Shown here: one piece after another, positions 42,709 to 50,730 of the stretch
Layout: each line of letters opens with the position of its first letter
How positions within the stretch are numbered: the first letter of the stretch is position 1
From: Pacificoceanicola sp048553275
GTDB taxonomy: Bacteria; Pseudomonadota; Alphaproteobacteria; Rhodobacterales; Rhodobacteraceae
Length of the DNA stretch: 64,000 nt
Direction: 5' to 3'
Assembly: GCF_048553275.1 (NCBI RefSeq)
Contig: NZ_JBLZMW010000013.1
Span: forward strand, 62,001-126,000
Translations under genes and position numbers: made by a program
The notes under the pieces: model-generated
Databases searched by the model: none
What the model was told of the DNA's origin: nothing
Seen by the model: only the letters and a program-made list of their open reading frames with translations

Positions 42709-43574
42709 CCGCCGACAACGTCTTTCAAATGCCCGAGAAACGCCTGAACCTTCGCAGTACGATGCAGATCGACATGTGTGACAAGCCACAAAGGCGAAGA
42801 CCACTCTTCACGTGGCGGGAGCACCTGCACCAGATCCGGATACATCGCCGCCTCCCGTACCCCCAGGAACCCGATGCCCGCGCCATCCAGAACCGCGCGC
42901 TCGGTGACCCGGCTGTCAGTTGTGCGGAATACGACCCGCTCGTGCGGAACGGTGCTCCACAACCACAGATGGAATGGCGCGCGGTTTCCGATATCGTCGT
43001 GACAGACAAAGAAGTGTTCGGACAGATCGGCTTCCGTCTCGGGGCAGCCGTGCCGCTCGATGTAGGCTTGACTGGCGTAGAGGGCGATTTCCTGTCCGAC
43101 GAACGCCTGGACGACGTTGTCCGGTTCTTGCGGCTGTTTGCCGGCGCGCAGGGCGACATGCGCCTCGCCGTACTCCAGGCGGAACACACGGTCATCTGTC
43201 AGATAGCGGACGGTCACATCCGGGTATTTTTCGCGAAAGGACGTCAACGCGCCGACCATGAGGGGCGCGAAGGCAACGAGCGATGTCACAAGCAATTCAC
43301 CGGAAACATCGCTGCCGCGCCCCTTGATGCGGCCTTCGAGCTGGTGAAACTGTTCGTCCGTTGTTTTGGCGACGCGCAGAAGATCCTGCCCGGCCTCCGT
43401 TGCCGTATAGCCACGGGCATGGCGCTGAAACAGCTTCACACCCAGCCGTTGTTCCAGTGCATCGATATGCCGAATCACGGTTGCATGGTGCACGCCCAGC
43501 GTCTCGGCAGCGCCGCTGACAGTACCTTGTCGCGCCACGTGAAAGGCGGTTCGCACCTCGTCCCAATTGTTCAT
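42693..43574 (-). CDS. LysR family transcriptional regulator
   Basis: A 293-residue regulator with the N-terminal winged helix WDEVRTAFHVARQGTVSGAAETLGVHHATVIRHIDALEQRLGVKLFQRH and a C-terminal substrate-binding domain. It lies directly upstream of the EamA gene on the same strand and overlaps it, so it probably regulates export of an inducer, but the ligand is unknown. Confidence 0.93.
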   Translation of the reverse strand: MNNWDEVRTAFHVARQGTVSGAAETLGVHHATVIRHIDALEQRLGVKLFQRHARGYTATEAGQDLLRVAKTTDEQFHQLEGRIKGRGSDVSGELLVTSLVAFAPLMVGALTSFREKYPDVTVRYLTDDRVFRLEYGEAHVALRAGKQPQEPDNVVQAFVGQEIALYASQAYIERHGCPETEADLSEHFFVCHDDIGNRAPFHLWLWSTVPHERVVFRTTDSRVTERAVLDGAGIGFLGVREAAMYPDLVQVLPPREEWSSPLWLVTHVDLHRTAKVQAFLGHLKDVVGGCPER

Positions 43575-43694
43575 ATGGCCAGCCTCGGCGAATGTGTGAT
43601 CGGACCGCTATACCGCCACCGTCCCGCCGGAATGACAAGCACCGAAAAACTCGATGCGTCTCGGCTTGCGAGGACGTCCGGGCGAAACAAGAAA

Positions 43695-43721
43695 TGCCGG
43701 GGATCGGAAATCCCCGGCATG
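43695..43721 (-). terminator. Terminator of the small exported protein gene
   Basis: ATGCCGGGGAT and ATCCCCGGCAT form a perfect 11-bp stem with a 5-nt loop. On the minus strand it is followed by a T-rich stretch, as expected downstream of the gene ending at 43776. Confidence 0.85.
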
Positions 43722-43775
43722 CACAGATGCCAGACCAATGGCCCGACACCCACTATTACAAGGCGTAAGCCTGAA

Positions 43776-44039
43776 TTACTGAGCTGCGGTTCCGCCGGTT
43801 GTGCCGGTGGTCGACGCGCCTTGGCCGCCGCCGCCGCCGTTTGCCAGAGCGCCAACCACGACAACGCCGCCGAGGACAGCTGCTGCGGTTGCAACACCCG
43901 GAGCGGACGAGCTGGCCGCTGCCATTTCAACCGGGACGTATGGGTCATCGTCGGTTTCGACAGCGTCGCCATAGCTGCCCGCGAAAGCGGTCGTTGCGGA
44001 CAGTGCGACCGCTGCGGTCGCCAGGATAAACTTGTTCAT
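43776..44039 (-). CDS. Small exported glycine/alanine-rich protein
   Basis: An 87-residue product with a signal peptide (NKFILATAAVALSATTAFA). The short acidic mature region (SYGDAVETDDDPYVPVEM) is followed by a hydrophobic helix (GVATAAAVLGGVVVVGALAN) and a Gly/Thr-rich tail. Similar small proteins occur widely in roseobacters; their function is unknown. The ATG at 44039 has GGAG upstream. Confidence 0.75.
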   Translation of the reverse strand: MNKFILATAAVALSATTAFAGSYGDAVETDDDPYVPVEMAAASSSAPGVATAAAVLGGVVVVGALANGGGGGQGASTTGTTGGTAAQ

Positions 44040-44501
44040 TGTAAACTCCATTCGAGACGTTTGGTCGCCAAGCTAGCAACTTCCACATAAAAATACAAAA
44101 GTAAAACTCTGATTGCCAGCGTCTCCGCAACGACCGGCAAAATTGTTCTCATAGTGCATCACCTTTTACACGGTTCCTTGAAAATGCCTCTCCTGCCCTG
44201 CCTTTTCGCATGCATCCACTTGAAACTTGACTCTCGCGCCAAGCCCGCTTAATCCGCAGGCAACCTCCGGGAGTGTCATCTGCTTCCGGTCCCATGGGCT
44301 TTGCCCGGGATCGCCCTCCGTCAGCGCGTTGCGCCCACGGGGGCGTTTGCTGTTTTGCCATTGGCCTGTCAGGCCTGAACGCAAGGCAGCGCACTGCACC
44401 GGTCTCGGCGCAGCGTCCGGATTTGCCTGTCTGGGTTTGAGAAGCACGCGGCGCGGTCTTATCTGAGGCGCACCAGGATCAGAAAAGGAGGGGCATCCCT
44501 C
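44040..44501. other. 462-bp leader/intergenic region upstream of ffh
   Basis: No protein gene is supported. I looked for the SRP 4.5S RNA core (GGTCAGG, CCGGAAGG, AGCAGCC) and did not find it. A TTGACT hexamer at 44227-44232 could be the -35 element of ffh, leaving a leader of roughly 240 nt with several GC-rich inverted repeats, for example GGCCTG / CAGGCC near 44365. Confidence 0.45.
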
Positions 44502-46013
44502 ATGTTTGAGAATCTTTCCGATCGCCTTGGCGGTGTCTTCGACCGGCTCACCAAACAGGGCGCGCTGTCAGCCGACGATGTAAAAATCGCCCTGCGCGAG
44601 GTGCGTGTTGCCCTTTTGGAAGCAGACGTCTCGCTTCCCGTTGCAAGAAATTTCATCAAATCGGTTGAAAAAAAGGCGACCGGTCAAGCGGTAACCAAGT
44701 CCGTGACCCCCGGTCAGCAGGTCGTCAAGATTGTTCATGACGAGCTGATCGCCGTCTTGGCCGGCGAGGGCGAGCCCGGAACGTTGCGCATTGATTCGCC
44801 TCCGGCGCCGATCCTGATGGTCGGCCTGCAGGGCGGCGGAAAGACAACCACCACGGCCAAGCTCGCCAAGCGGCTGAAGGAGCGCGACGGCAAGAAAGTC
44901 CTTATGGCCTCGCTTGACGTAAACCGCCCCGCCGCCATGGAGCAGCTGGCCATTCTCGGCACCCAGATCGGGGTCGACACCCTGCCGATCGTGAAGGGCG
45001 AAGACCCCGTGGCGATTGCCAGGCGGGCAAAGACGCAGGCCGGTCTTGGCGGCTATGACGTCTACATGCTCGATACCGCTGGCCGTTTGTCCATCGACGA
45101 AGAGCTGATGGCGCAGGTCGAAGCGGTGCGCGACGTGGCGAACCCGCGCGAGACGCTGCTTGTCGTTGACGGCCTGACCGGTCAGGATGCGGTGCATACG
45201 GCGGAAAACTTTGACGAGCGGATCGGCATTTCCGGCGTGGTCCTGACCCGGATGGACGGTGACGGACGCGGTGGTGCGGCGCTCTCGATGCGCGCCGTGA
45301 CCGGCAAGCCGATCAAATTCGTTGGCCTTGGCGAAAAGATGGACGCGCTCGAAACCTTCGAGCCGGACCGTGTCGCGGGCCGCATCCTTGGCATGGGTGA
45401 CATTGTCTCCCTCGTCGAGAAGGCGCAGCAAACGCTGGAGGTCGAGCAGGCCGAGCGCATGATGCGGCGCTTCCAGAAGGGTCAGTTCAACATGAACGAC
45501 CTGAAAATGCAGCTTGAACAGATGATCAAGATGGGCGGCATGGAGGGCATGATGCAGATGATGCCCGGCATGGGCAAAATGGCCAAGCAGGTCGGCGATT
45601 CGGGCCTTGATGACAAGATGCTCAAACAGCAGATCGCCCTGATCCAGTCCATGACCAAGAAGGAGCGCGCCAATCCCCAGCTTCTTCAGGCCAGCCGCAA
45701 GAAGCGGATCGCGGCCGGTGCCGGCATGGAGGTCTCGGATCTCAACAAACTGCTGAAAATGCAGCGCCAGATGTCCGACATGATGAAGAAGATGGGCAAA
45801 ATGGGCAAAGGCGGCATGTTGAAACAGGCCATGAAAGGCATGTTCGGAAAAGGCGGCATGCCTGCGGATATGGCCGGTATGGACCCATCGCAGATGGACC
45901 CGAAGGCGCTCGAAGCGGCGGCCAAGCAGATGGGTATGGGCGGCAAGATCCCCGGCCTTGGCGGCGGCGCGGCCCTGCCTCCGGGCCTGTCGGGTTTCGG
46001 CAAGAAGAAGTAA
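44502..46013 (+). CDS. ffh: Signal recognition particle protein Ffh
   Basis: A 503-residue GTPase. N domain (DRLTKQGALSADDVKIALREVRVALLEADV), G domain with P-loop GLQGGGKTTTTAKLA, VDTAGRLSIDEELM-type switch (LDTAGRL) and a TRMDGDGRGGAAL loop, then a methionine-rich M domain (KMAKQVGDSGLDDKMLKQQIALIQSMT; GKMGKGGMLKQAMKGM). It binds 4.5S RNA and signal peptides. It heads a transcript running through four GNAT genes to rpsP. AGGAGG precedes the ATG. Confidence 0.98.
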   Translation: MFENLSDRLGGVFDRLTKQGALSADDVKIALREVRVALLEADVSLPVARNFIKSVEKKATGQAVTKSVTPGQQVVKIVHDELIAVLAGEGEPGTLRIDSPPAPILMVGLQGGGKTTTTAKLAKRLKERDGKKVLMASLDVNRPAAMEQLAILGTQIGVDTLPIVKGEDPVAIARRAKTQAGLGGYDVYMLDTAGRLSIDEELMAQVEAVRDVANPRETLLVVDGLTGQDAVHTAENFDERIGISGVVLTRMDGDGRGGAALSMRAVTGKPIKFVGLGEKMDALETFEPDRVAGRILGMGDIVSLVEKAQQTLEVEQAERMMRRFQKGQFNMNDLKMQLEQMIKMGGMEGMMQMMPGMGKMAKQVGDSGLDDKMLKQQIALIQSMTKKERANPQLLQASRKKRIAAGAGMEVSDLNKLLKMQRQMSDMMKKMGKMGKGGMLKQAMKGMFGKGGMPADMAGMDPSQMDPKALEAAAKQMGMGGKIPGLGGGAALPPGLSGFGKKK

Positions 46014-46547
46014 ATGCCCGCGCCTGTTCTGCATACTCCGCGCCTGACGCTGCGCCCCCATGTCCTGAGCGACATGGCTCCGTTCTGGGAGTTTTTCCGG
46101 AGCGACCGGGCGGAGTATGTCGACGCGCCGCAGAACGAAAGCCATTTTTGGTATGGGTTTGCCAGCGAGGTCGGCAGCTGGGATCTGATGGGCCATGGCG
46201 GCTGGGCCGTGGACACCAAGGGCGGAGACTTTGTCGGACAAGTCGCAATCACCCGACCGCCGCATTTCCCCGAGACTGAAATCGGCTGGCTCTTCTTCGA
46301 GAGTGCCGAGGGCAAAGGCTATGCCTCTGAAGCCGCGACCGCCGCGCTGCATTGGGCGTGGGCTCAAGGCTTTGAAACCCTCGTCTCCTACATTCACCCG
46401 AAGAATGCGCGGTCGATCGCCCTCGCTGAGCGTCTTGGCGCGGTGATGGACTCCGCGGCGGCGTTGCCTAATGGAGAAACCTCCAAAGAGACCGTTGTCT
46501 ACCGCCATGCACCGGATACCGATGGCGCTCCGGAGGCCTACGCATGA
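46014..46547 (+). CDS. GNAT N-acetyltransferase, first of four tandem copies
   Basis: A 177-residue RimJ-type GNAT. It starts immediately after the ffh stop and overlaps the next copy by 4 nt. TPRLTLRPHVLSD is the usual N-terminal strand, FFESAEGKGYASEAA the acetyl-CoA-binding loop, and SYIHPKNARSIALAERLGA the final motif. Copies one to four share layout and a His near the C-terminus (YRHAPD here). Substrates are unknown. Confidence 0.92.
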   Translation: MPAPVLHTPRLTLRPHVLSDMAPFWEFFRSDRAEYVDAPQNESHFWYGFASEVGSWDLMGHGGWAVDTKGGDFVGQVAITRPPHFPETEIGWLFFESAEGKGYASEAATAALHWAWAQGFETLVSYIHPKNARSIALAERLGAVMDSAAALPNGETSKETVVYRHAPDTDGAPEAYA

Positions 46548-47074
46548 GCCTCGTCCCCTTTGCTCCCCGACTCGAAACCGATCGGCTGATCCTGCGCGGC
46601 CCGGAGAGGGCCGACGCCGAAGCCGTCATCGCCTTCCTGGGTGATCCGCTGCGCAGCGAAGGGTTCGGACACATCCCGCAGCGCGGCGAAGCGTGGCGGT
46701 GGTTCGCCTTGAATGTCGGTCACTGGCATTGGCACGGCTATGGCTATTTCGTGATCGAGGACAAGGCGACCGGTCAGCCCGCCGGGATCAGCGGCATCTG
46801 GAACCCCGAATCCTGGCCAGAGCCGGAAGTTGGCTATGTGGTGTTTGACGGCTTTGAAGGCAAAGGCATTGCTTATGAAGCAGCATGCCGGGTCCGCCGT
46901 TACGCCTATGAGGACCTCGGGTTTACCACGCTGACGTCCAACATCGTTCCGTCCAACGCGCGCTCCAAGGCGCTCGCGGCGCGCATGGGCGCGGTCTACG
47001 AACGCACCTACGAGAACGAGAACATGGGCGAGGACGAGCTCTGGCGGCACCCCGGTCCGGAGGCCTTGGCATGA
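46544..47074 (+). CDS. GNAT N-acetyltransferase, second of four tandem copies
   Basis: A 176-residue RimJ-type GNAT. LETDRLILRGPERADAEAVIAFLGD opens the fold, FDGFEGKGIAYEAACRVRRYAYE is the acetyl-CoA loop, and NIVPSNARSKALAARMGA the terminal motif. It overlaps neighbours by 4 nt on both sides. Closest in style to copy four (VRRYAYE versus VRRYVYH), suggesting duplication within the operon. Confidence 0.93.
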   Translation: MSLVPFAPRLETDRLILRGPERADAEAVIAFLGDPLRSEGFGHIPQRGEAWRWFALNVGHWHWHGYGYFVIEDKATGQPAGISGIWNPESWPEPEVGYVVFDGFEGKGIAYEAACRVRRYAYEDLGFTTLTSNIVPSNARSKALAARMGAVYERTYENENMGEDELWRHPGPEALA

Positions 47075-47658
47075 ACAAGATCGCCCCCGCGCCCTGCGAA
47101 CAGCACCAGCCCGGCCCCGGCGCCCGCGCCGCTGCGCGCCTGTGCGGCAAGGTGCCGGTGATCGACACCCGGCGCCTGCAACTGCGCGGCCCCCGGGTCT
47201 ATGACTTCAAGACCTACGCCAAGATCTACGAAAGCGATCGCTCCATTCTCATGGGTGGTCCGTACACCCGCGAAGAGGCATGGCAGGAGTTCACGAATTA
47301 TACGGCGCTCTGGCTGTTGCACGGTCATGGCCTTTGGACGATTGATGCGCTGACGACACCCTCGGCGGGGTTCGTGCTTCTGGGCTATGAATGGGACGAT
47401 CCGGAAGCCGAGCTTGGCATCTTCCTCAGCGAGGAGGCCGAAGGCCAGGGCTATGCCCAAGAAGCGCTTGAGGCAGCCCGCGATCATGCCTTTTCGGCGC
47501 TGAAATGGACCAGCGTCGTCTCCAATGTTGCGCCTGACAATGTGCGGTGCATTCGATTGATGGAGCGGGTCGGGGCGCGCCGTGACACCACCGCCGAAGC
47601 CTTGCTCGATGGTGATACGATGGTTTTCCGGCACCATGCTGCAGAAGGGGGGCACTGA
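47071..47658 (+). CDS. GNAT N-acetyltransferase, third of four tandem copies
   Basis: A 195-residue GNAT with an extra ~30-residue N-terminal tail before the fold begins at VIDTRRLQLRGPRVYDFKTY. FLSEEAEGQGYAQEALEAARDHAF is the acetyl-CoA loop and NVAPDNVRCIRLMERVGA the terminal motif. It overlaps copy two by 4 nt and its stop abuts copy four. The tail is peculiar to this copy. Confidence 0.92.
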   Translation: MNKIAPAPCEQHQPGPGARAAARLCGKVPVIDTRRLQLRGPRVYDFKTYAKIYESDRSILMGGPYTREEAWQEFTNYTALWLLHGHGLWTIDALTTPSAGFVLLGYEWDDPEAELGIFLSEEAEGQGYAQEALEAARDHAFSALKWTSVVSNVAPDNVRCIRLMERVGARRDTTAEALLDGDTMVFRHHAAEGGH

Positions 47659-48260
47659 TGGCAAACACCAGCATCCCCGTTCTGGAAACCAAACGGCTTG
47701 TCCTGCGTGGCCCCGAGCCGCAGGACTATGCCGCCTTCAAGGCGACGTTCGCCTCCTATCGCTCGCGCTTCATGGGCGGGCCGCTCAATGCCTATGAGAC
47801 ATGGATGCTCTATGCCTCCGAGATAGGCCACTGGGAAATCCGCGGCTTTGGCATGTGGATGGTCCACCTGAAGGACACCGGCGAGACGGTCGGCATGGCG
47901 GGCGGCTGGTTTCCGGCAAAATGGCCGGAGCGCGAGATCGCCTGGATCATTTGGCCGGACAAAGCGGGCAAGGGCTATGCCCTCGAAGCCACCGACCGGG
48001 TGCGGCGCTATGTCTACCATGATCTCGGCTGGGAAACCGCCGTCAGCTACATCGACCCGAAGAACCTAGATTCGATCCGGCTGGCCGAGCGTCTTGGCTG
48101 CACCAAGGATCACGCGGCGCCGACCGTTGACGGCAACGACGCGGTCTATCGCCATCCGACACCGAACCAACTGCAGGGGCAGACGGGCCATGGCATAGCC
48201 ATGGAAATCGCCCATTATCAGGACCCACTGTTCAAACCGAAAGGCTTTGCAATTGACTGA
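47658..48260 (+). CDS. GNAT N-acetyltransferase, fourth of four tandem copies
   Basis: A 200-residue GNAT. LETKRLVLRGPEPQDYAAFKATF starts the fold, IIWPDKAGKGYALEATDRVRRYVYH is the acetyl-CoA loop, and YIDPKNLDSIRLAERLGC the terminal motif. A C-terminal extension after YRHPTPNQLQGQ is unique. Its end overlaps the chorismate mutase start, so it is part of the same transcript. Confidence 0.93.
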   Translation: MANTSIPVLETKRLVLRGPEPQDYAAFKATFASYRSRFMGGPLNAYETWMLYASEIGHWEIRGFGMWMVHLKDTGETVGMAGGWFPAKWPEREIAWIIWPDKAGKGYALEATDRVRRYVYHDLGWETAVSYIDPKNLDSIRLAERLGCTKDHAAPTVDGNDAVYRHPTPNQLQGQTGHGIAMEIAHYQDPLFKPKGFAID

Positions 48261-48552
48261 AGACGTCGTCACACGCGCCGCCGCGCTTCTGAAAGGGCAC
48301 CGCGACAGCATTGACCGGCTGGACGCGATCCTTGTCTTTACGCTGGCCGAACGGTTCAAGCACACGCAGGCCGTGGGTGTCCTCAAGGCACAGCACGACC
48401 TCCCGCCATCCGACCCCGCCCGCGAGGAAAACCAAATCGCGCGGCTCCAGGATCTGGCAACCCAGGCCGATCTCGACCCGGAATTTGCCAAGAAATTCCT
48501 GAATTTCGTCATTCAGGAAGTCATCAAGCACCACGAACTCCACCAATCCTAG
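48247..48552 (+). CDS. Chorismate mutase (AroQ type)
   Basis: A 101-residue all-helical protein. RDSIDRLDAILVFTLAERFKHTQAVGVLKAQHDLPPSDPAREENQIARL contains the AroQ arginines and lysines that bind chorismate, and FLNFVIQEVIKHHELHQ is the last helix. It converts chorismate to prephenate for Phe and Tyr. The start is TTG (48247 or 48253), inside the end of the fourth GNAT gene, with AAAGG 3-7 nt upstream. Confidence 0.9.
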   Translation: MQLTEDVVTRAAALLKGHRDSIDRLDAILVFTLAERFKHTQAVGVLKAQHDLPPSDPAREENQIARLQDLATQADLDPEFAKKFLNFVIQEVIKHHELHQS

Positions 48553-48600
48553 GCGGCTCCCAAACCCCGTCTGACACGCCATTCCAAAGGAGAAACTCAA

Positions 48601-48981
48601 ATGGCTATCAAAATTCGTCTCGCCCGTGGCGGCTCCAAGAAACGCCCCTTCTATCGCATTGTTGCGGCTGACAGCCGTATGCCGCGCGATGGCCGCTTCA
48701 TCGAGAAGCTGGGCACCTACAACCCGCTTCTGCCGAAAGACAGCGAAGACCGCGTGCAGATGGATGTCGAGCGCATTCAGTACTGGATCGGCCAAGGCGC
48801 TCAGACCACCGACCGCGTCGCGCGCTTCCTCGAAGCCGCTGGCGTGAAAGAGAAGACCGAGCGTAACAACCCCAAGAAAGCGGTTCCCGGCAAGAAGGCG
48901 CAGGACCGCGCTGAAGAAAAGGCCGCCAAGGCAGCCGCCGCTGCCGAGGCACCGGCTGAAGAAGCGGCATCGGAAGAGTAA
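48601..48981 (+). CDS. rpsP: 30S ribosomal protein S16
   Basis: A 126-residue S16. IKIRLARGGSKKRPFYRIVAADSRMPRDGRFIEKLGTYNP is the conserved N-terminal half, RIQYWIGQGAQTTDRVARFLEAAGV the second half, and the Ala/Glu/Lys-rich tail is typical of alphaproteobacterial S16. A strong AAAGGAG precedes the ATG. It continues the ffh-GNAT transcript. Confidence 0.98.
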   Translation: MAIKIRLARGGSKKRPFYRIVAADSRMPRDGRFIEKLGTYNPLLPKDSEDRVQMDVERIQYWIGQGAQTTDRVARFLEAAGVKEKTERNNPKKAVPGKKAQDRAEEKAAKAAAAAEAPAEEAASEE

Positions 48982-49052
48982 TCCTGCTTCCAGTGCCCGC
49001 CCCGGCGGTCAGCCCACCTGGCTGCCGGGGCATCTTGTAACATGAGGCGAGA

Positions 49053-49217
49053 ATGCGCTTGATCCGCCTGTTTGTCCTGTTGCTGATTGCCTTTGTTGCG
49101 GGCATGCTTTTCGAACGCAACGCGCAGGCCGACCGCTGCATCGCCCTTGGGGGCCAGTGGCTGCCGGGCAGCATTTGCTCTGCGCTTGATCCGGCCAATG
49201 GGGCCATTGAAGGGTGA
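49053..49217 (+). CDS. 54-residue exported or membrane-anchored peptide between rpsP and rimM
   Basis: ATG at 49053 with GAGGCGA just upstream opens 54 codons, stopping 3 nt before rimM. A single hydrophobic helix (IRLFVLLLIAFVAGMLF) is followed by ERNAQADRCIALGGQWLPGSICS, with two cysteines that could form a disulfide outside the membrane. No family is recognised; spacing and composition support a real gene. Confidence 0.7.
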   Translation: MRLIRLFVLLLIAFVAGMLFERNAQADRCIALGGQWLPGSICSALDPANGAIEG

Positions 49218-49220
49218 CAC

Positions 49221-49727
49221 ATGAGTGATCTGATCTGTGTCGGCGTGATTTCCGGAGCTTTCGGGGTCCATGGAGAAGTCCGCCTCAAAAGCTTCACCGC
49301 CGATCCCCTGGCCATTGCCGATTATACGCCACTCAGTCTTGAGGACGGTAGCGGCAGCTATGACCTTCAAATCACACGCGAAATCAAGGGCGGCTTTGCC
49401 GCGCGGATGACTGGCGTCGGGACGAAGGAAGAGGCCGACGCCCAGAAAGGCACGCGGCTCTTTGCTCCGCGCGACCGCCTGCCCCAGCTGCCGGATGACG
49501 AATTCTATCACGCCGACCTGATCGGCCTGTCCGTCTTTGACACCGGAGGCGCGGCGCTTGGCGAGGTCAAATCCGTCCAGAACCACGGCGCCGCCGACTT
49601 GCTCGAATTGATTGTTCCCGGCAAGAGCACCACGGTGCTGCTGCCCTTCACGCAGGCGATCGTGCCGACTGTGGACCTGACGTCAGGGCGCATTGTGGCG
49701 GATCCGCCCGAGGGCCTGTTTGACTGA
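49221..49727 (+). CDS. rimM: Ribosome maturation factor RimM
   Basis: A 168-residue protein. VGVISGAFGVHGEVRLKSFTADP is the RimM N-terminal signature, and EFYHADLIGLSVFDTGGAALGEVKSVQNHGAADLLEL is the PRC-barrel half, ending VPTVDLTSGRIVADPPEGL. It aids 30S head assembly near S19. The usual next gene trmD is absent here; a convergent agmatinase gene follows instead. Confidence 0.97.
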   Translation: MSDLICVGVISGAFGVHGEVRLKSFTADPLAIADYTPLSLEDGSGSYDLQITREIKGGFAARMTGVGTKEEADAQKGTRLFAPRDRLPQLPDDEFYHADLIGLSVFDTGGAALGEVKSVQNHGAADLLELIVPGKSTTVLLPFTQAIVPTVDLTSGRIVADPPEGLFD

Positions 49728-49760
49728 TAGAGGACAGACCTTCTCCGCGCGTCACGACAC

Positions 49761-50717
49761 TCAATCCGCGACCATCGCACACAGCAACTCGAACATGATC
49801 GATGCACCGAGGAACGCGGTTCCCCCGGATGCATCGAACGGCGGCGAGACTTCGACAAGGTCCGCCCCCGCGATGGTGACGCCGTACAACTCCCGGCAGA
49901 CCTGAAGCGCCTGAAAGCTGTTTGGGCCACCCACTTCCGGTGTGCCCGTGCCCGGCGCAAACGTCGGATCGACAAAGTCGATGTCATAGCTGACATAGGT
50001 CGGCAGATCCCCAACGACGCCCCGGGCTTCCGCCATCACATCAGCGACGCCCCGGTCGAAAAACTCTTCGATAGGGACAATGCGGATTCCAACGCTTTCG
50101 GCAAAGTCACGATCCTCGCTGTCGTACATCGTACCGCGAATGCCAATCTGGATCATGCGCTTCGGGTCAAGCAGCTCCTCCTCCACGGCGCGGCGGAACG
50201 GGGTTCCATGCGTGTACATCGTGCCACCAAAGTAAGAGTGGAACAGATCCGTATGGCTGTCGAAATGGATCATGCCCAGCGGACCATCCTTGGCGAGCGC
50301 CCGGAGTACCGGCAACGAGGTCAGATGATCGCCCCCGGCAGTCAGCGGTCGGATACCCTGTTGCACAAGGCTATCATAGAATGCCGTAATCCGCGCCATC
50401 GAGTCCTGTATATCCGCGGGGTTCGGCCCGACATCGCCAAGGTCGGCACAGGCGGCCATCTCGAACGGGCGCACACCGGTTTCACCGTGCTGCGCGCGGA
50501 TCATTGTCGAGGCATCGCGCAGCTGGCGCGGGCCGTGGCGCGGACCGGGGCGATTGGTTGTGCCCGAATCCCATGGAACACCGACGAGACCGATATCCAC
50601 CTCCCCGAGGCGCACGTGATCCGGAGGCAGATACGGCAACCGCATGAAGGTCGGCACACCGGCAAAGCGCGGCAGATCAAAACCGGAAACCGGGTGAAAG
50701 AATGGGTCGGAGGACAT
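49761..50717 (-). CDS. speB: Agmatinase/ureohydrolase
   Basis: A 318-residue ureohydrolase. The dimanganese site residues are in AGGDH, MIHFDSHTDLF and SYDIDFVDPTFAPGTGTPE, with the conserved GVPWDSGTTNRPGPRHGP start. Members hydrolyse agmatine or guanidino acids such as guanidinobutyrate, so the substrate is provisional. AAGGAG precedes the ATG. It is downstream of the NlpC/P60 gene on the same strand with a 13-nt gap. Confidence 0.9.
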   Translation of the reverse strand: MSSDPFFHPVSGFDLPRFAGVPTFMRLPYLPPDHVRLGEVDIGLVGVPWDSGTTNRPGPRHGPRQLRDASTMIRAQHGETGVRPFEMAACADLGDVGPNPADIQDSMARITAFYDSLVQQGIRPLTAGGDHLTSLPVLRALAKDGPLGMIHFDSHTDLFHSYFGGTMYTHGTPFRRAVEEELLDPKRMIQIGIRGTMYDSEDRDFAESVGIRIVPIEEFFDRGVADVMAEARGVVGDLPTYVSYDIDFVDPTFAPGTGTPEVGGPNSFQALQVCRELYGVTIAGADLVEVSPPFDASGGTAFLGASIMFELLCAMVAD

Positions 50718-50730
50718 GATGGGCTCCTTG

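Noticed and set aside
44040..44501. 4.5S SRP RNA gene next to ffh
   Set aside because: The conserved core with GGTCAGG, CCGGAAGG and AGCAGCC is absent on both strands; only a vague CTTCCGG-like stretch is present.
44568..46508. 646-residue reverse frame across ffh and the first GNAT
   Set aside because: Antisense shadow of two genes with clear families; no domain, signal or start context.
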